A stretch of DNA of 64,000 nt from JL08 sp963765555 (GCA_963765555.1 CAVXWX010000001.1:1-64000), one strand, 5' to 3'. Counted from the first letter of the stretch, positions 8,296 to 17,780 are shown. Program-made: numbers and translations. The notes: generated from the sequence alone by a model not told the origin.

Positions 8296-9090
8296 TCAGC
8301 TTGTCTTTTTGCCCTTAACCGGTGCCCAGATCCGCTTGTTTGTCAGGTACAAAAGCACAGACAGAACAGTCAGGAACAGTACGCCAACAAAGCCGGCTTG
8401 CTTGCGGGCCATCATTTTGGGTTCGGCCGTCCACATCAGGAAGGCGGAAACATCCGCCGACAGATGGTGCAGATCGTTTTTGTGACCGTCTGCGTATTCA
8501 ACCAGCTCATCCGACAGGGGCGGCGCCATTGCAATCCACCCACCCGGAAACGCGGTGTTTTCATAAAACGTAACGCCGGCCTGTTCTTTTTCTTCGCCGG
8601 TATATCCAACCAACAGCGACGCGATATATTCCGGTCCGCCCATACCTTTGAGAAACTGGTTGATGCCCAACCCGTAAGGCCCATGGAATCCGGCCCGCTT
8701 TTTCGCCATCAAAGACAGATCAGGTGCCGTTTCAAGGTTGGAGCCCGGAAAGTGATCGACCGGTGTTGCCGGACGAAAATCATCAAGTTCCGCATCGAAC
8801 ACTTCAAAGTTCTGTTCGGCATATGCGCGGATCTGATCCTCGGGCATTGCGGGTCCGCCTTCATCCGAAAGCGTACGCAAAGGCACGTATTTCAGGCCGT
8901 GACAGGCGGCACACACTTCGGTGTAGACCTGAAGACCGCGCTGCAATTGGTTCGAGTCATAAACCCCGAACGGACCTTCGAACGAGAAATCGAAATCCTC
9001 GATATGCTGATCCCCACCGCCAGCGGCCATCACGCCTCCGGCTGAAAGGGTCAGGGCGGTCACTGCGGAAAGTGCAAGTGTCTTGAACAT
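8296..9090 (-). CDS. petC: Cytochrome c1, bc1 complex
   Basis: This is the c-type heme subunit of the ubiquinol:cytochrome c oxidoreductase, facing the periplasm and passing electrons from the Rieske centre to cytochrome c2. The 264-residue product has a cleavable signal peptide (MFKTLALSAVTALTLSAGGV), the heme-attachment CAACH motif soon after, the axial Met probably in WIAMAPPLSDE, and one C-terminal membrane anchor (GFVGVLFLTVLSVLLYL) followed by basic residues. The ATG at 9090 fits the signal peptide; an upstream in-frame extension lacks one. It is the last gene of petABC, 16 bases after petB. Confidence 0.97.
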   Translation of the reverse strand: MFKTLALSAVTALTLSAGGVMAAGGGDQHIEDFDFSFEGPFGVYDSNQLQRGLQVYTEVCAACHGLKYVPLRTLSDEGGPAMPEDQIRAYAEQNFEVFDAELDDFRPATPVDHFPGSNLETAPDLSLMAKKRAGFHGPYGLGINQFLKGMGGPEYIASLLVGYTGEEKEQAGVTFYENTAFPGGWIAMAPPLSDELVEYADGHKNDLHHLSADVSAFLMWTAEPKMMARKQAGFVGVLFLTVLSVLLYLTNKRIWAPVKGKKTS

Positions 9091-9106
9091 TGTCCCGTTT
9101 CCTTTC

Positions 9107-10435
9107 TTATTCTGCCGGTGTGGCGTCAGACGCCTTGGGGTAATGTGCATCGAAATCTTCCTCGATCGTCGCGGGTGCTGCGACAGGTTTTTCGATGACA
9201 CCCAACAGCGGCAGGATGACAAGGAAATACGCAAACCAGTATCCCGACGCGATCAGGGACCACGTTGCATAGGGTTCTTCGGCGGGCATCGCACCCAGCC
9301 ACATCAGGACCATAAAGTCGATGCAGAGCAGCGCGAACCACCATTTGAACATGGGGCGATAGCGGCCCGAACGCACGCTGGACGTATCCAGCCAGGGTGC
9401 CAGAGCCATAACCGCGATCGCACCGAACATCGCCAGAACACCAAAGAACTTGGCGTCGATGATGCCACCGGTGATGAAAGAGGCGATTTGCACCACCCAA
9501 ACTTCAGAGGTGAAGGCGCGCAGGATGGCGTAGAATGGCAAGAAGTACCATTCCGGCACGATGTGCGCAGGCGTTACCAGCGGGTTCGCTTCGATATAGT
9601 TGTCGGGGTGGCCCAGATAGTTTGGCATAAAGCCGACAACGGCAAAGAATACAGCCAGAATAACCGCCAGTGCGAACAGATCCTTGATCACAAAGTAGGG
9701 CCAGAACGGCAGCGTGTCTTTTTCGGCTTCTTCCTTGGACCCGCGGCGCACTTCAACGCCGGTGGGGTTGTTGTTGCCGGTTGTGTGGAAGGCCCAGATA
9801 TGAACAGCAACCAGCGCGGCGATCACGAAAGGCAGCAGATAGTGCAGGCTGAAGAAACGGTTCAGCGTGGCATTGTCTACCGCCGGTCCGCCCAAAAGCC
9901 ATGTTTGCAGTGAATCACCAATAAACGGGATCGCGCCAAACAGGCCGGTGATCACGGTTGCGCCCCAGAACGACATCTGACCCCAAGGCAGAACATAGCC
10001 CATAAAGGCCGTGCCCATCATCATCAGATAGATCAGCATACCGATGATCCATGTGATTTCACGCGGCGCCTTGTAAGAGCCGTAATACAGACCACGGAAG
10101 ATGTGCAGATACACAGCGACAAAGAACAGCGACGCGCCGTTCTGGTGCATGTATCGCAGCATGTAGCCGCCATTCACGTTGCGCATGATGTGTTCGACCG
10201 ACGCAAAGGCGTTATCGACATGCGGGGTGTAATGCATTGCCAGAACAATGCCCGTTGCGATTTGCAAGACAAGGCAGAAGGTCAGAACAATACCCCAGAT
10301 CCACATCCAGTTCAGGTTCTTGGGCGTGGGGATCATAATGGTGTCATACATCAATCCGACGATCGGCAGGCGCGAATGCAGCCACTTTTCGCCACCGGAT
10401 TTTGGTTCGTAATGGTCGTGAGGAATACCAGCCAT
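9107..10435 (-). CDS. petB: Cytochrome b, bc1 complex
   Basis: This is the membrane core of the bc1 complex, carrying hemes bL and bH and both quinone sites. It is a 442-residue polytopic protein with about eight transmembrane helices. It shows the full-length bacterial pattern GIVLAMHYTPHVDNAFASVE in the first helices, YVLPWGQMSFWGATVITGLF near the Qo site, and the Qo-loop motif PEWYFLPFYAILR. A charged loop EVRRGSKEEAEKD between helices is typical of alphaproteobacteria. It lies between petA and petC with 14- and 16-base gaps, one transcription unit. It is sometimes named fbcB. Confidence 0.98.
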   Translation of the reverse strand: MAGIPHDHYEPKSGGEKWLHSRLPIVGLMYDTIMIPTPKNLNWMWIWGIVLTFCLVLQIATGIVLAMHYTPHVDNAFASVEHIMRNVNGGYMLRYMHQNGASLFFVAVYLHIFRGLYYGSYKAPREITWIIGMLIYLMMMGTAFMGYVLPWGQMSFWGATVITGLFGAIPFIGDSLQTWLLGGPAVDNATLNRFFSLHYLLPFVIAALVAVHIWAFHTTGNNNPTGVEVRRGSKEEAEKDTLPFWPYFVIKDLFALAVILAVFFAVVGFMPNYLGHPDNYIEANPLVTPAHIVPEWYFLPFYAILRAFTSEVWVVQIASFITGGIIDAKFFGVLAMFGAIAVMALAPWLDTSSVRSGRYRPMFKWWFALLCIDFMVLMWLGAMPAEEPYATWSLIASGYWFAYFLVILPLLGVIEKPVAAPATIEEDFDAHYPKASDATPAE

Positions 10436-10449
10436 TTCCGTTTTCTCCC

Positions 10450-11010
10450 TTAACCCAGTTTGATCGTGGTTTCGTCCACGAATTCAGCAACAGGAACCGG
10501 AAGGTTTTCCGGTGCCGGGCCTTTGCGGATCCTGCCAGATGAATCATAGTGCGATCCGTGACACGGGCAAAACCAGCCGTGGAAATCGCCTGCGCCGTCA
10601 CCCAAAGGCACACAGCCCAGATGCGTACACACACCCAACATAACCAGCCATTCGCCGCTTTCATCCATCGCGCGGTTTTCGTCCGTCGCGGGCGCTGCGC
10701 CGATATTGTTGTTGCGCGCGTCGCCGTCAGGCAGGTCTGCCAGATCCACGGCGCGGGCATCTGAAATCTCTTCTTCTGTGCGGCGGCGGATAAACACTGG
10801 CTTGCCCAGCCATTTGACAGTCAGCTGAGAGCCGACCTCAAGATCCGCAACGTCGACGCGGATCGAGGACAGCGCCTTGACGTCCGCGGACGGGTTCATC
10901 TGGTTGACCAGCGGCCAAACGGCAGCGCCTGCGGTCACTGCGCCTGCACCTGCGGTCGCATAGTAGAGGAAATCCCTCCGTGTGCCTTCGTGGTCTTCTG
11001 CATGGGACAA
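10450..11010 (-). CDS. petA: Rieske iron-sulfur subunit, bc1 complex
   Basis: The Rieske protein carries the 2Fe-2S centre that takes the first electron from ubiquinol. Cluster ligands are plain in CTHLGC and CPCHGS. The N terminus has a Tat-type signal anchor, RRDFLYYATAGAGAVTAGAA, retained as a membrane helix. I place the start at a TTG (11010): GGAGT lies eight bases upstream and the resulting 186-residue protein matches the length and N terminus of Rhodobacter homologues. An in-frame start at 11070 would add 20 residues without family support. First gene of petABC. Confidence 0.95.
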   Translation of the reverse strand: MSHAEDHEGTRRDFLYYATAGAGAVTAGAAVWPLVNQMNPSADVKALSSIRVDVADLEVGSQLTVKWLGKPVFIRRRTEEEISDARAVDLADLPDGDARNNNIGAAPATDENRAMDESGEWLVMLGVCTHLGCVPLGDGAGDFHGWFCPCHGSHYDSSGRIRKGPAPENLPVPVAEFVDETTIKLG

Positions 11011-11240
11011 GGGGCTTACTCCATTCCTGCACCCGATATTTCGGGCCAATACGCGTTTCGGCCACGCCATGGCGCAGCCAGTCCTTTGGGGCTATTTAGC
11101 GGGGCAACCGCGCCCCGTAAAGCACTGAAAGGTGTGCATGTGGTCGCAGGTAGCGCCACAAAGCACCAATATCTTCTTTGGACGACATCAGGACGCAACC
11201 GTATTCTCCGGATCACGCGGTTGCGCCCATTCAGGCCAGT

Positions 11241-11849
11241 TTATTGTGGTGGGGCGGTTTGCACCATGCTGGGGCGCTGAGAGAAGGCCGCATACCATGT
11301 CGCTAGGGCATCGTTTCCGGTACGCCATCCGCGCGCATCATGGCGCAGATCCACATAGCCCAACGCGCAACCGATCGCGATTTGTCCCATATCCAGCGGA
11401 CCGGCCAGATGGCTCATCCAGCGGGTGTTCAGCGCGGCGCAGGCCCGGGCAACCTTGTCCCATTGTCCATCGACCCATGGTTGCCACCTTATTTCTTCCG
11501 GTCGCAGGCGGGCTTCGTATGTCATGGCCAGCGCGGCATCCAGAATACCATCGGCAGTCGCCTCAAGCGTCAGGGTATCCCAGCGCCGGGCACCTGTGGG
11601 GTAAAACCCGCTGGACGCGCGATCATCCAGATAGGCACAAATAACGCGGCTGTCATAAAGAGCAGGGCCATCGGGCCGTTCCAGCGCGGGAACTTTCGAC
11701 AGCGGGTTTTTGGCCCCCAATCCCTGCGCCGGATCAATCGGCGTTCCGGACGTTGTTTCAAGAGTGACATCGCCCAGTTGGCCGGTTTCATGCAGCAGCA
11801 CCATGACTTTGCGCACATATGGTGATGTCGGACTATAATACAGCTTCAT
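11241..11849 (-). CDS. Glutathione S-transferase family protein
   Basis: A 202-residue soluble protein with the GST thioredoxin-fold N terminus (KLYYSPTSPYVRKVMVLLHE, cis-Pro region KVPALERPDGPALYDSRVI) and an all-helical C-terminal domain. The Ser in SPTSPYVR is the likely glutathione-contacting residue. The substrate cannot be told; many such roseobacter GSTs act in detoxification or as maleylacetoacetate isomerase-like enzymes. The ATG at 11849 is better placed behind AAGGCGTGAAA than the GTG two codons earlier. It lies 230 bases upstream of petA on the same strand, separated by the likely petA promoter. Confidence 0.88.
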   Translation of the reverse strand: MKLYYSPTSPYVRKVMVLLHETGQLGDVTLETTSGTPIDPAQGLGAKNPLSKVPALERPDGPALYDSRVICAYLDDRASSGFYPTGARRWDTLTLEATADGILDAALAMTYEARLRPEEIRWQPWVDGQWDKVARACAALNTRWMSHLAGPLDMGQIAIGCALGYVDLRHDARGWRTGNDALATWYAAFSQRPSMVQTAPPQ

Positions 11850-11897
11850 TTTCACGCCTTTTCCCTAAACACAAAGCGAATCCTAGGCAGCAGTACG

Positions 11898-12524
11898 TCA
11901 ACTGTCCATGCCTGCGCCACGCATCATCGCCGATAGCAATTGCACCTCGTGGCCCAAACCAAATGCGTCAACATGATCCGCCGCGCGCAACCGCACATCA
12001 TCGGGTTTGTTCTGGTTCAGTTTCCAAGTGCCATCAACATCGGTGATCTTCATCCTGCAGGGCACGATCATGCGCATCATCTTGTCCAGAACGGCCGGTG
12101 TCATCTTGCCGGTTGTCCATGGCGTTTTGGGCAACAGGCGGTCTTCGTAAAGGGCTGATTGCGCATCAAGTGTCGCATGCAACTCCTCGCTCGGGCGCAG
12201 TTCAAGCTGGCCGGTCAGATGAACTGCTACGTAGTTCCACGTCGGAACCTGATCATCCACATCGTACCAGTCGGGCGAAATGTAGCTGTCCGGGCCGGAC
12301 ACGGCGATTCGCGTTTGCAATGGGGTTTTCAGCGCGCGTGCGATGGGATTGGATCTGACCAGATGCAAAAGCACGGTTTCATCGTCTTCGCAGATCAGAA
12401 ACGGCACATGCGCCATCACCGGCGCGGCTTCGATGCAAACCGCCAGAACGCCGAAACCACGTTCCCTTGCAAAGGCAAGGTTGCGGGCACGATCTCCTGT
12501 ATGAAATACCGGATTCGGATGCAT
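11898..12524 (-). CDS. PaiB-like FMN-binding split-barrel protein
   Basis: This 208-residue protein belongs to the PaiB family (called FMN-binding negative transcriptional regulator), which adopts the pyridoxamine-oxidase split-barrel fold. Characteristic segments are GFGVLAVC, AHVPFLICEDDETVLLHLVR with the following basic NPIARAL, and WNYVAVHLTGQLEL. It starts at ATG 12524 behind GAAGGGGCG and includes no helix-turn-helix, so a flavin-dependent role is at least as likely as DNA binding. It lies back to back with the FMN riboswitch and ribH, 66 bases apart, which fits flavin chemistry. Confidence 0.82.
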   Translation of the reverse strand: MHPNPVFHTGDRARNLAFARERGFGVLAVCIEAAPVMAHVPFLICEDDETVLLHLVRSNPIARALKTPLQTRIAVSGPDSYISPDWYDVDDQVPTWNYVAVHLTGQLELRPSEELHATLDAQSALYEDRLLPKTPWTTGKMTPAVLDKMMRMIVPCRMKITDVDGTWKLNQNKPDDVRLRAADHVDAFGLGHEVQLLSAMMRGAGMDS

Positions 12525-12590
12525 GTCGGTTTCGCCCCTTCGTGTTTCGTTTTTCTTATTGAACCCGGCCATCTGAATTGGCAAGTTGAA

Positions 12591-12741
12591 CAGGTTCTCA
12601 GGGCGGGGTGTAATTCCCCACCGGCGGTATGTGGTGAACACCACGAGCCCGCGAGCGCTTTGGACCTGTAAAGTTCAAAGGTCAGCAGATCTGGTGCGAT
12701 GCCAGAGCCGACGGTCATAGTCCGGATGAGAGAGAACGGTT
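12591..12741 (+). promoter_or_regulatory. FMN riboswitch (RFN element)
   Basis: The conserved RFN core is present in order: GGTTCTCAGGGCGGGGTG, AATTCCCCACCGGCGG, AGCCCGCGAGCG, GGTCAGCAGATCTGGTG, GAGCCGACGGTCATAGTC and the closing GATGAGAGAGAACGG. The first and last blocks pair to form P1. It lies 76 bases ahead of ribH and, by known mechanism, represses it when FMN is plentiful. Whether control is on transcription or translation is not clear; I see no strong terminator before the ribH ribosome site. Confidence 0.96.
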
Positions 12742-12817
12742 GACTGTGTCGCTTCGATGCGGCGCATTCATTCGTGATCGCCTTGGGTGTTGTGAGACCA
12801 AAAAGGAGAGATCAGAT

Positions 12818-13261
12818 ATGTCACACACCCGTTATGCATTCGTGAAGGCCCAATGGCACGCCGACATCGTGGACAGGGCTCTGGACGGATTTTTGGAGTC
12901 TATTCCGGCAAATTCAGTTGATGTTTTTGATGTACCGGGCGCTTTTGAATTGCCTCTTATGGCGCGTGATCTGGCCAATACGGGCCAGTACGATGCAATT
13001 ATATGCGCGGCATTTGTGGTGGATGGCGGTATTTACCGTCACGATTTTGTCGCTGGCGCAGTGGTCGACGGGTTGATGCGGGCCGGTCTGGACAGTGGTG
13101 TACCGGTCCTTTCGGTATCATTGACGCCACACCATTATCAGGAAACCGCGCATCACAATGCGATTTACAAGGCGCATTTTGTTGAAAAGGGGCGCGAAGC
13201 GGCGCAGGCAGCCCGCAGCATTGTTGCAGCCCGCGCACATGTTTCGGCAAAGGCTGCCTAA
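12818..13261 (+). CDS. ribH: 6,7-Dimethyl-8-ribityllumazine synthase, RibH2 type
   Basis: Lumazine synthase condenses the ribityl-pyrimidinedione with dihydroxybutanone phosphate, the penultimate step to riboflavin. The 147-residue product has the family's YAFVKAQWHADIVDRAL, the phosphate/substrate loop GAFELPLMARDLA, and CAAFVVDGGIYRHDFVAGAV. The usual GxVIRGxTxHF loop is replaced by VDGGIYRHDFV, which marks the RibH2 subgroup known from Brucella and other alphaproteobacteria. It starts ATG behind AAGGAGAG. No other rib gene is nearby, so this is a stand-alone, FMN-riboswitch-controlled copy; a RibH1 is expected elsewhere. It overlaps thiQ tail to tail by four bases. Confidence 0.93.
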   Translation: MSHTRYAFVKAQWHADIVDRALDGFLESIPANSVDVFDVPGAFELPLMARDLANTGQYDAIICAAFVVDGGIYRHDFVAGAVVDGLMRAGLDSGVPVLSVSLTPHHYQETAHHNAIYKAHFVEKGREAAQAARSIVAARAHVSAKAA

Positions 13262-13950
13262 CCCAAATAAGCGCGCAAAGCCGCTGGCGGATTATCCAGC
13301 AATGCGCCAGTGGCAAGTGGCGGGTGCGCGATATTGTCAGCAACCAGAATAATCTGGTCCGCGATCTGGCGGGCGTCTGACGGGGCGTGGCTGACCATCA
13401 GAACGGTCGCCCCGGATTCTTTGGCCAGTTCCGCAACCAGATCCAGCATTTCATTGCGCATTGCTGGGCCCAGGGCGGCAAAGGGTTCGTCCAACAGGAT
13501 CAGGGGCTTTTTTTGCAACAAAACCCGCGCAAGCGCGGCGCGGCTTTGCTGACCGCCTGAAATATCTGCCGGTTTGCGCGCGCCCAGCCCCTGCAAGCCG
13601 ACACGCTGCAAAGCGTGTTCCACTTGGGTCTTGTCTGACGAAGAAAGGCGCAAGGTGGGGCGCAGGCCAAAACCTACATTCTGCGTCAGCGTCAGATGCG
13701 GAAAAAGGTTATTGTCCTGAAACAGCATTGCGACAGGCCGGTCTGATGGCGCGGCCCGCGTTATATCTGATCCCTGCCATTTTACCTGCCCTTCGGCGAC
13801 TGGCTGAAACCCCGCAATAGCGTTTAACAGTGTCGATTTGCCAGCGCCGGACGGCCCGATGACGGCAACAATTGCCCCGCCATCAACACGCAAATCCGCG
13901 CTGAGTTCAAACGTTCCGCTGCGCAAAACAACCTTGTCGAGTTCAAGCAT
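13258..13950 (-). CDS. thiQ: Thiamine ABC transporter ATP-binding protein
   Basis: This is the ATPase of the ThiBPQ importer for thiamine and its phosphates. Walker A is GPSGAGKST, the Q-loop FQDNNLFPHLT, the signature ISGGQQSRAALAR (the ThiQ form with QQ) and Walker B LILLDEPFAALG, followed by the switch His in MVSHAPSDA. It has 230 residues, the usual ThiQ size. The ATG at 13950 gives MLELDKVVLR and overlaps the end of thiP by eight bases, so the operon thiBPQ is intact in order and under the TPP riboswitch. Confidence 0.94.
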   Translation of the reverse strand: MLELDKVVLRSGTFELSADLRVDGGAIVAVIGPSGAGKSTLLNAIAGFQPVAEGQVKWQGSDITRAAPSDRPVAMLFQDNNLFPHLTLTQNVGFGLRPTLRLSSSDKTQVEHALQRVGLQGLGARKPADISGGQQSRAALARVLLQKKPLILLDEPFAALGPAMRNEMLDLVAELAKESGATVLMVSHAPSDARQIADQIILVADNIAHPPLATGALLDNPPAALRAYLG

Positions 13951-15494
13951 GCCAGCGCCCCCCTTTGTCACATATCCAGAACAGAAAAAGTGACAACATG
14001 ACAAGCAACAAGCCCGCGGCGGCGGCGGCTTCCATCTGATAGGCACCCATCAACCGGTACATCTGCAACGGTAAAGTGGCACGCTGTGGATCGGCAAAAA
14101 GCGCGATAACCCCCAGATCACCCATCGAAAGCGCCGCGCCCAACCCCGCCGCAAACCCGATCTGAGGCCGCAATCTGGGCAGGATCAGCAATCGCCAGAT
14201 GCCAAGGCCCCGCACGCCAAGGGTTTGCGCCAATGGCCCATATTGCCCCAACACATCCCGCATGCCCGGCACAAGAATGCGCAGGGCGAACGGCAATGCC
14301 ATCACGGCATTCACAATCGCCGTTACCGGAACGGCGAGGGCAAACGGATCAGCAAGAGGAAACAGAATGATAAAAAGACCTGTGCCAATGACCAAGGGCG
14401 AGGCTGCAAGGCTTAGAAACCCGACGCTTTCAGACAGTCCGGTGCGCGACTGCGCAATGGTTGCGGCCAGTGGCAAGGCCATCAGCAACAAAACTGCAGT
14501 GCTGATCAGGGCAACGCAAACAGACAGAAAAGCCGCATGATAGACACTGTTTGGCAATGTCAGAAGTGCGGGAAGGCCAGCCAGAACAACCGCCATCAGT
14601 GGCAAAAGCAAGAAAACCGCAGCGCCCAGGATGAAAAACGTATCGACCAGTGTCGGCAGGGTTGATCTGGCATCCCACCGTTGAGTTGCCCGGTCAAATC
14701 CGCGCCCGAACCCGGTTTGGCTGGACATCGTCAGGGCCAGAACAGCGGCGGTTCCTGCAATCATCATCTGCAAGCAGGACAGCATCGCCGCGCGTCCCAG
14801 ATCAAAATCGAACCGGAACGCTTGATAAATCGCAAGCTCAATCGTTGTGGCTTTCGGTCCGCCGCCCAATGTCAGCGCGACGGCAAAACTGGTCAGGCAA
14901 ATCGCAAACACAATTGCAAATGCCCCCGGTAAAACGCGGGCCAACATTGGCCATTCAAGCATCCGCGCAATGGCATTCGCGTCAAAACCAAGTTGCGCGG
15001 CCAGTCGAAAACGTTCGGATGGAATGTCTTGCCACCCTTGCAATATCAAGCGCGTGGCCAGTGGCAGGTTGAAAAACACATGCGCCAGAACGACGCCGTG
15101 AAACCCGTAGATCGACACAGGCGGCAATCCGACGGTTTCAAGTATCTGGCTGACCCATCCGTTGCGCCCGAATACGGCCAATAACCCAAGGACGGCAACG
15201 ATAACGGGCAGGATAAATGGCGCGCCAAGCAGCGTGATCAACACGCTGCGCCCCGCAAACGATCGCCGCGCAAGCGCGCGTGCCACCGGCACCGCCAAGA
15301 TCACGCTGATACCCGCAGAAACAAGCGCCTGAGACACAGTAAACCGCAAGGCGGCCCAATCTGAACGCGCCAAGACCCTGTCCCGCCTCGGATCGCAGGA
15401 CAACAGCCAGCAAAGTCCCCAGAACCAGCGCTGCGACCAACGTCGCAGCGCCGAAACCGGGCCAACGGTTTACTGCGATAACGCGGATAGCCAT
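13943..15494 (-). CDS. thiP: Thiamine ABC transporter permease, frameshifted near N terminus
   Basis: ThiP is the membrane permease of ThiBPQ, two fused permease halves with about twelve helices and two EAA loops. The N terminus (MAIRVIAVNRWPGF, first helix LVAALVLGTLLAVVLRSEAG) is in one frame from 15494 and the remaining 470 residues from about 15375 are in another. Reading GGT CTT GGC GCG as GGT CTG GCG CGT, that is removing one T, restores GLARSDWAALRF, which is the expected family sequence. The body contains a permease loop (QGWQDIPSERFRLAAQLGFD) and a second half (GMRDVLGQYGPLAQTLGVRG). Either a real loss of thiamine import or a base-calling error. It overlaps the end of thiB by 25 bases. 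Confidence 0.85.
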
Positions 15495-16447
15495 TCGGCC
15501 AAAGCCTGATCACGCAGTGCCGGCGCGTCCGCAGAAGGTACGATCAAAGCCTTTTCCGGCGTTATCAAGGTGTCAAACCCGTCTGGCAAACCGTTTTGCG
15601 GCGTCACCGAAGGATACATCCAGTTCGTGGTTGAAATCACTGACTGAAAGGCCTCTGACACCATGAATTCCAGAAAGGCGTCTGCCAGTTCCGGCTGATC
15701 GCTGCTTGCCAGTTTCGCGGCCACTTCGATCTGCATGTAATGGCCTTCGTCAAAGGCAGCTGCCGATTTGCTTGCGTCGCCTTCGGCAATCAGATGGTAG
15801 GCGGGCGAGGTGGTGTAGGACAGCACCATATCGGCCTCACCTTCCAGAAACAGACCATAGGCTTCGGACCAGCCTTTTGTGACGGTCAGGATATTGTCAG
15901 ACAACCCTTCCCAGATCTGGGGGGCCGCATCGCCATGCGCGGCCTTGACCCACATCAGCAATCCCAAACCCGGGGTTGATGATCGCGGATCCTGAATGAC
16001 AATTTTCAGGTCGCTGTCGGCAAGGGCTGAAAAGCTTGTTGGCGGGGTCAGGTCTGCATTGTGGACAAAGGCGAAATAGCCCCAGTCATACGGCACAAAA
16101 TGATCGTCCTGCCATGGAATCGGCAAGCTGAAGTCTGCAGAAACCGCATGTGGTGCGAACAGGCCGGTTTCCAGAGCGGCCTGGGTCAAATTGGTGTCTA
16201 ACCCAAGCACAATGTCAGCATCCGAGCGCGCCCCTTCCAATCGGATACGCGCCAAAAGGGCGGCGCCATCGCCCGCGCCGACCAGGTTCAGATCACAGGC
16301 ACAGATTTTTTCAAACTCTGCTTCGATCACCGGACCGGGGCCCCAATCGGAAACAAAGCTGTCATAGGTATAAATGGTCAATTCCGGTGTTTCGGCAACA
16401 GCCGTCGACGCGCCAATTATGCCCGCAACGAACGTGAGATACTTCAT
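15470..16447 (-). CDS. thiB: Thiamine ABC transporter substrate-binding protein
   Basis: A periplasmic binding protein that captures thiamine, thiamine phosphate and TPP. It has a signal peptide (MKYLTFVAGIIGASTAVA), then the family start ELTIYTYDSFVSDWGPGP, and ligand-region segments such as VPYDWGYFAFVHN, IQDPRSSTPGLGLLMW and VLSYTTSPAYHL. At 325 residues it is full length and its frame is intact. It starts at ATG 16447 behind GGAGG and is the first gene after the TPP riboswitch. Confidence 0.95.
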   Translation of the reverse strand: MKYLTFVAGIIGASTAVAETPELTIYTYDSFVSDWGPGPVIEAEFEKICACDLNLVGAGDGAALLARIRLEGARSDADIVLGLDTNLTQAALETGLFAPHAVSADFSLPIPWQDDHFVPYDWGYFAFVHNADLTPPTSFSALADSDLKIVIQDPRSSTPGLGLLMWVKAAHGDAAPQIWEGLSDNILTVTKGWSEAYGLFLEGEADMVLSYTTSPAYHLIAEGDASKSAAAFDEGHYMQIEVAAKLASSDQPELADAFLEFMVSEAFQSVISTTNWMYPSVTPQNGLPDGFDTLITPEKALIVPSADAPALRDQALAEWLSALSQ

Positions 16448-16496
16448 CGTATCCTCCTAATTGCGGCGTTGGGAAAAGGGGAAGAGCATCTAAGCC

Positions 16497-16585
16497 CGGA
16501 CCTTCCCTCCGCCAGTGTTAACTGGTTCAGGTTCAACGGGTCCGCAGAATTGCATCTCAGCCAGGTATGGCCCCCCGAGGTAGAG
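16497..16585 (-). promoter_or_regulatory. TPP riboswitch (THI element)
   Basis: On the minus strand the leader reads CTACCTCGGGGGG, then GGCTGAGATG, ACCCGTTGAACCTGA, CCAGTTAACACTGG and CGGAGGGAAGGTCC, the full conserved order of the thiamine-pyrophosphate aptamer. P1 closes with ACCT/AGGT and P3-P5 segments are visible. It ends about 50 bases before the thiB start and would shut thiBPQ expression when TPP is high. The divergent aroC gene starts 92 bases on the other side. Confidence 0.95.
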
Positions 16586-16676
16586 ATGATGGTAAGGCCC
16601 GCCGATCATCTCTGCAAGCCGAAACACCTTGAGGCAGTGCCGCACCAAGGCTAGAGACATGACAAAGGAGTGTTTC

Positions 16677-17780
16677 ATGTCGATCAACAGTTTTGGCCAC
16701 CTTTTCCGCGTCACCACATGGGGCGAAAGCCACGGGCCTGCCATTGGCGCAACCGTTGATGGCTGCCCCCCCGGCGTGCCCGTGGATGAAGCCATGATCC
16801 AGCAGTGGCTGGACAAGCGCAAACCGGGCCAGAACAAATACACGACCCAACGACGCGAAGCAGACGAGGTGCAAATTCTGTCTGGCGTGTTCGAAGGCAA
16901 AACAACTGGCACGCCGGTGCAACTGTTGATCCAGAATACAGATCAGCGATCCAAAGATTATGGTGACATAAAGGACAAGTTTCGCCCCGGTCACGCGGAT
17001 ATCACGTATTTCCAGAAATACGGTATTCGCGACTATCGCGGCGGCGGGCGATCCTCGGCGCGGGAAACCGCCAGTCGCGTTGCCGCGGGCGGTTTGGCCC
17101 GCGAAGCCATCAAATCTCTGGCGCCCGATCTGCAGATTACGGGTTACATGGTGCAAATGGGCGCGCATCATATCGACCGAGACCAGTTCGACTGGGACCA
17201 GATTGGCAAGAACCCGTTCTGGGTGCCCGACGCGCAGGCCGCAACCGATTGGGCCGCGTATCTGGACGGTTTGCGCAAATCGGGCAGTTCGGTCGGCGCC
17301 GTGATTGAAGTTGTTGCGCGCGGGGTGCCCGCAGGGCTTGGCGCGCCGGTCTATGGAAAACTGGATACCGATCTGGCCGCGGCCATGATGTCGATCAACG
17401 CTGTAAAAGGCGTCGAGATTGGCGAAGGCATGTCTGCCGCCATGCTGACAGGTGAACTGAATGCCGATGAAATCAGAATGGGCCCGGACGGGCCGGTATA
17501 TTCGTCCAACCATGCAGGCGGCATTCTGGGCGGGATCAGCACAGGGCAGGACATTGTCGTTCGCTTTGCGGTCAAACCCACATCGTCGATATTGACCACA
17601 CGAAAAACAGTCACAAAATCAGGCGAAAATACCGATATCATCACCAAGGGCCGTCACGATCCGTGCGTGGGCATTCGTGCCGTTCCGGTCGGAGAGGCAA
17701 TGATGGCGTGTGTATTGCTTGACCATATTCTACTGCATCGGGGCCAGGTTGGTGAAAACCAGGGTGTGATCGGGGAATAA
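16677..17780 (+). CDS. aroC: Chorismate synthase
   Basis: AroC removes phosphate from EPSP to give chorismate, the last shared step to aromatic amino acids, using reduced FMN. Signatures: GESHGPAIGATVDGCPPG near the N terminus, RPGHADITYFQKYG, then YRGGGRSSARETASRVAAG, and near the end GRHDPCVGIRAVPVGEAM. With 367 residues it has the full bacterial length. ATG 16677 begins MSINSFGHLFRVTTW, the family start, so upstream in-frame codons were dropped. It points away from the thi operon. Confidence 0.98.
   Translation: MSINSFGHLFRVTTWGESHGPAIGATVDGCPPGVPVDEAMIQQWLDKRKPGQNKYTTQRREADEVQILSGVFEGKTTGTPVQLLIQNTDQRSKDYGDIKDKFRPGHADITYFQKYGIRDYRGGGRSSARETASRVAAGGLAREAIKSLAPDLQITGYMVQMGAHHIDRDQFDWDQIGKNPFWVPDAQAATDWAAYLDGLRKSGSSVGAVIEVVARGVPAGLGAPVYGKLDTDLAAAMMSINAVKGVEIGEGMSAAMLTGELNADEIRMGPDGPVYSSNHAGGILGGISTGQDIVVRFAVKPTSSILTTRKTVTKSGENTDIITKGRHDPCVGIRAVPVGEAMMACVLLDHILLHRGQVGENQGVIGE

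Noticed and set aside
10450..11070. Longer Rieske protein starting at 11070
   Set aside because: The extra 20 residues precede the Tat signal and have no family support; the TTG at 11010 has a well-placed GGAG.
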